Source of the DNA: Celeribacter ethanolicus
Lineage (GTDB): Bacteria; Pseudomonadota; Alphaproteobacteria; Rhodobacterales; Rhodobacteraceae
Assembly (NCBI RefSeq): GCF_001550095.1
Contig: NZ_LRUC01000028.1
Span: 1-62,811 of the forward strand
DNA length: 62,811 bases
Reading direction: 5' to 3'
The notes under the pieces were generated by a model. It worked only from the letters and a program-made list of their open reading frames with translations, made no database searches and was not told the DNA's origin. Position 1 is the first letter of the stretch. Every line of letters begins with the position of its first letter. Both the position numbers and the translations under genes were made by a program. This document shows, in pieces, positions 61,766-62,811 of this stretch.

Positions 61766-62122
61766 ATGATCCTGATGGCATGTGCGGTGATTGCCGTAGT
61801 CGATGGGGACACGGTAAAATGCGACGGTCAGAGCGTGCGACTAATCGGCGACGGCATCCCATTTAAATCTGGCTTCGACACGCCAGAGACATACCGCCCC
61901 AAATGCCAGCAAGAGCTTGAGCTGGGCCGGGCTGCAACAACTCGTATGGCGGAGCTGTTGCGGGACGCTGTCGGGATCATGGACACTGGCGCACATGACC
62001 GGTACGGGCGCGTTCTCGGACGTTTGATCCTGAGCAATGGCGAGACGGCGGGGGAGGTTCTGGTGCGCGAGGGTTATGCGGTCCGGTGGGCACCGGGGCG
62101 GCATATGGACTGGTGTCGGTGA
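61766..62122 (+). CDS. Staphylococcal-nuclease-like (thermonuclease) protein
   Basis: A 118-residue SNase-fold protein: VIAVVDGDTVKCDG, RLIGDGIPFKSGFDTPET, a helix QELELGRAATTRMAELL and DRYGRVLGRLIL, with metal and catalytic positions kept. AAGGAG six bases before the ATG at 61766 decides the start; a GTG at 61751 would overlap the Rz1 stop. The N terminus is hydrophobic, so export is possible. Accessory nuclease at the end of the late operon. Confidence 0.85.
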   Translation: MILMACAVIAVVDGDTVKCDGQSVRLIGDGIPFKSGFDTPETYRPKCQQELELGRAATTRMAELLRDAVGIMDTGAHDRYGRVLGRLILSNGETAGEVLVREGYAVRWAPGRHMDWCR

Positions 62123-62232
62123 TGTTTGAATGTGTTGCGTATCAGAAAAGGGCGTATTTTGTTGAAAAACTCGTGCTTGATCGGTGTGTGATCTGCTGTT
62201 TCAATTCTTCCAACGGACGGGAGGATTGACCG

Positions 62233-62811
62233 ATGATGGGTCCGAGGCAGGAAGCGCAGGCATCGCTGTTTTACGAGTTCTCGCTTGAGGATCACGTCCC
62301 TCAGGATCATTTGCTGCGGTCGATTGATCGGTTCGTCGACTTGGGCAGCATCCGTGCTCATCTTGCTGAGTTCTACAGCCGCACGGGCCGGCCTTCCGTT
62401 GACCCCGAGCTGCTGATCCGGATGCTTCTGGTCGGCTATTGTTTCGGCATCCGGTCGGAGCGGCGGCTCTGCGAAGAGGTGCATCTGAACCTCGCCTATC
62501 GCTGGTTCTGCCGCCTCGATCTGAACGACCGGGTGCCTGATCATTCGACGTTTTCGAAGAACCGGCACGGTCGTTTCCGCGAGAGCGAGCTGCTGCGCCA
62601 TCTATTTGAGACAACGGTGGCGCGCTGCATCGAAGAAGGCCTGGCGAGTGGCCAGCGCATGGCGGTGGATGCCAGCCTGATTGAGGCAGATGCGAACAAA
62701 CAGAACTCGACGTCAAAGGAAGACTGGGATGCTTCAACCATCGAGCCCGCTGATGCGCCTCGTGCCGTACGCGAGTATCTCGACACCCTTGATGAGGCTG
62801 CATTTGGCGCA
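62233..62811 (+). CDS. IS1182-like transposase, 5' part only
   Basis: A frame open from ATG 62233 to the right edge, 193 codons. It has the DUF772 domain (SIDRFVDLGSIRAHLAEFYS; GRPSVDPELLIRMLLVGYCF; DHSTFSKNRHGRF) and the first catalytic Asp in MAVDASLIEADANKQ. It lies about 110 bp beyond the nuclease gene. Whether the IS is inserted in the prophage or beside it cannot be told. Confidence 0.88.
   Translation, partial: MMGPRQEAQASLFYEFSLEDHVPQDHLLRSIDRFVDLGSIRAHLAEFYSRTGRPSVDPELLIRMLLVGYCFGIRSERRLCEEVHLNLAYRWFCRLDLNDRVPDHSTFSKNRHGRFRESELLRHLFETTVARCIEEGLASGQRMAVDASLIEADANKQNSTSKEDWDASTIEPADAPRAVREYLDTLDEAAFGA

Larger units (their letters stand above)
32533..62122. mobile_element. Temperate siphovirus prophage integrated at tRNA-Leu, right end not visible
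   Basis: From the tRNA-Leu 3' end rightward the sequence contains integrase, excisionase, repressor, Cro, replication, packaging, capsid, tail, lysis and accessory genes in one ordered set with no broken structural gene. This is a near-complete, possibly inducible prophage of the HK97-capsid, long-tail type. No repeat of the tRNA-Leu 3' end was found up to 62200, and a transposase gene occupies the right edge, so attR and the last genes lie outside or have been disturbed. Confidence 0.92.

Noticed and set aside
32533-62122. The head-tail gene cluster as a gene transfer agent
   Set aside because: It has integrase, excisionase, repressor and Cro, a replication origin, a tRNA attachment site, spanins and P27-type terminase. 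The GTA cluster lacks these, so a temperate prophage fits better.
32533-62232. Right copy of the tRNA-Leu 3' attachment sequence
   Set aside because: I looked for the T-arm and acceptor sequence near the right end and did not find it, so no attR is called.

Overview
The window looks like chromosome from an alphaproteobacterium of the Rhodobacteraceae (Roseobacter group). The evidence is high GC, the pcm-tolC-PopZ-like gene order, a DUF6280-type small protein, a GhsA-type head-spike base protein of the kind first described in Rhodobacter capsulatus, and protein sequences typical of that family. Species cannot be named from sequence reading alone.

Layout. (1) Positions 1-2071 are the end of a genomic island: a truncated IS3-family element abuts the start codon of a tyrosine recombinase gene that points at the 3' end of tRNA-Cys(GCA). 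(2) Positions 2271-32274 are about 30 kb of ordinary core chromosome. This holds a GT39-like membrane glycosyltransferase, pcm, tolC, a PopZ-like gene, cobQ, efp, ygfZ, a GT2 glycosyltransferase, an MsbA-like exporter with its coupled phosphatase, three PLP enzymes, a crotonase, valS, an Lrp regulator divergent from ornithine decarboxylase, metF divergent from metR, an inositol monophosphatase, a rhomboid protease, a sulfotransferase and a secreted glycoside hydrolase. (3) Positions 32446-32532 are tRNA-Leu(TAA), used as the attachment site of a temperate siphovirus prophage that fills the rest of the window to at least 62122. (4) At 62233 an IS1182-like transposase begins and runs off the right edge, so the right attachment site is not visible.

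The prophage has a lambda-like plan with its own details. A leftward operon of twelve mostly overlapping genes (36472 to 32620) ends in excisionase and integrase. A CI/LexA-type repressor (37899-37243) is followed one base later by a secreted VasI-like protein that should be expressed in the lysogen, and it faces a Cro-like gene (37985). Five copies of a GGGGA-N5-GTCCC operator sit at the two early promoters, three between cI and cro and two before the leftward operon. Rightward early genes encode a CII-like protein, an HTH protein, a DNA methyltransferase and a DUF1376-like replication protein. Directly after the last of these lies a compact candidate replication origin (42374-42531) with seven CTGAAAT iterons, an AT-rich stretch and a perfect DnaA box. 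Late genes follow in canonical order: spike base, HNH, TerS, TerL, portal, S49 protease, HK97 capsid, connectors, tail tube, tail chaperone with a lambda-identical GGGAAAG frameshift site, tape measure, a very short tail-tip module, a holin/SAR-endolysin open reading frame, nested Rz/Rz1 spanins and a nuclease.

The most interesting signals are the iteron origin, the five-operator immunity circuit with predicted leaderless cI and cro messages, the VasI-like lysogenic gene, the holin-endolysin fusion, and the 143-bp convergent coding overlap between a GT2 glycosyltransferase and the MsbA-like exporter in the core region.
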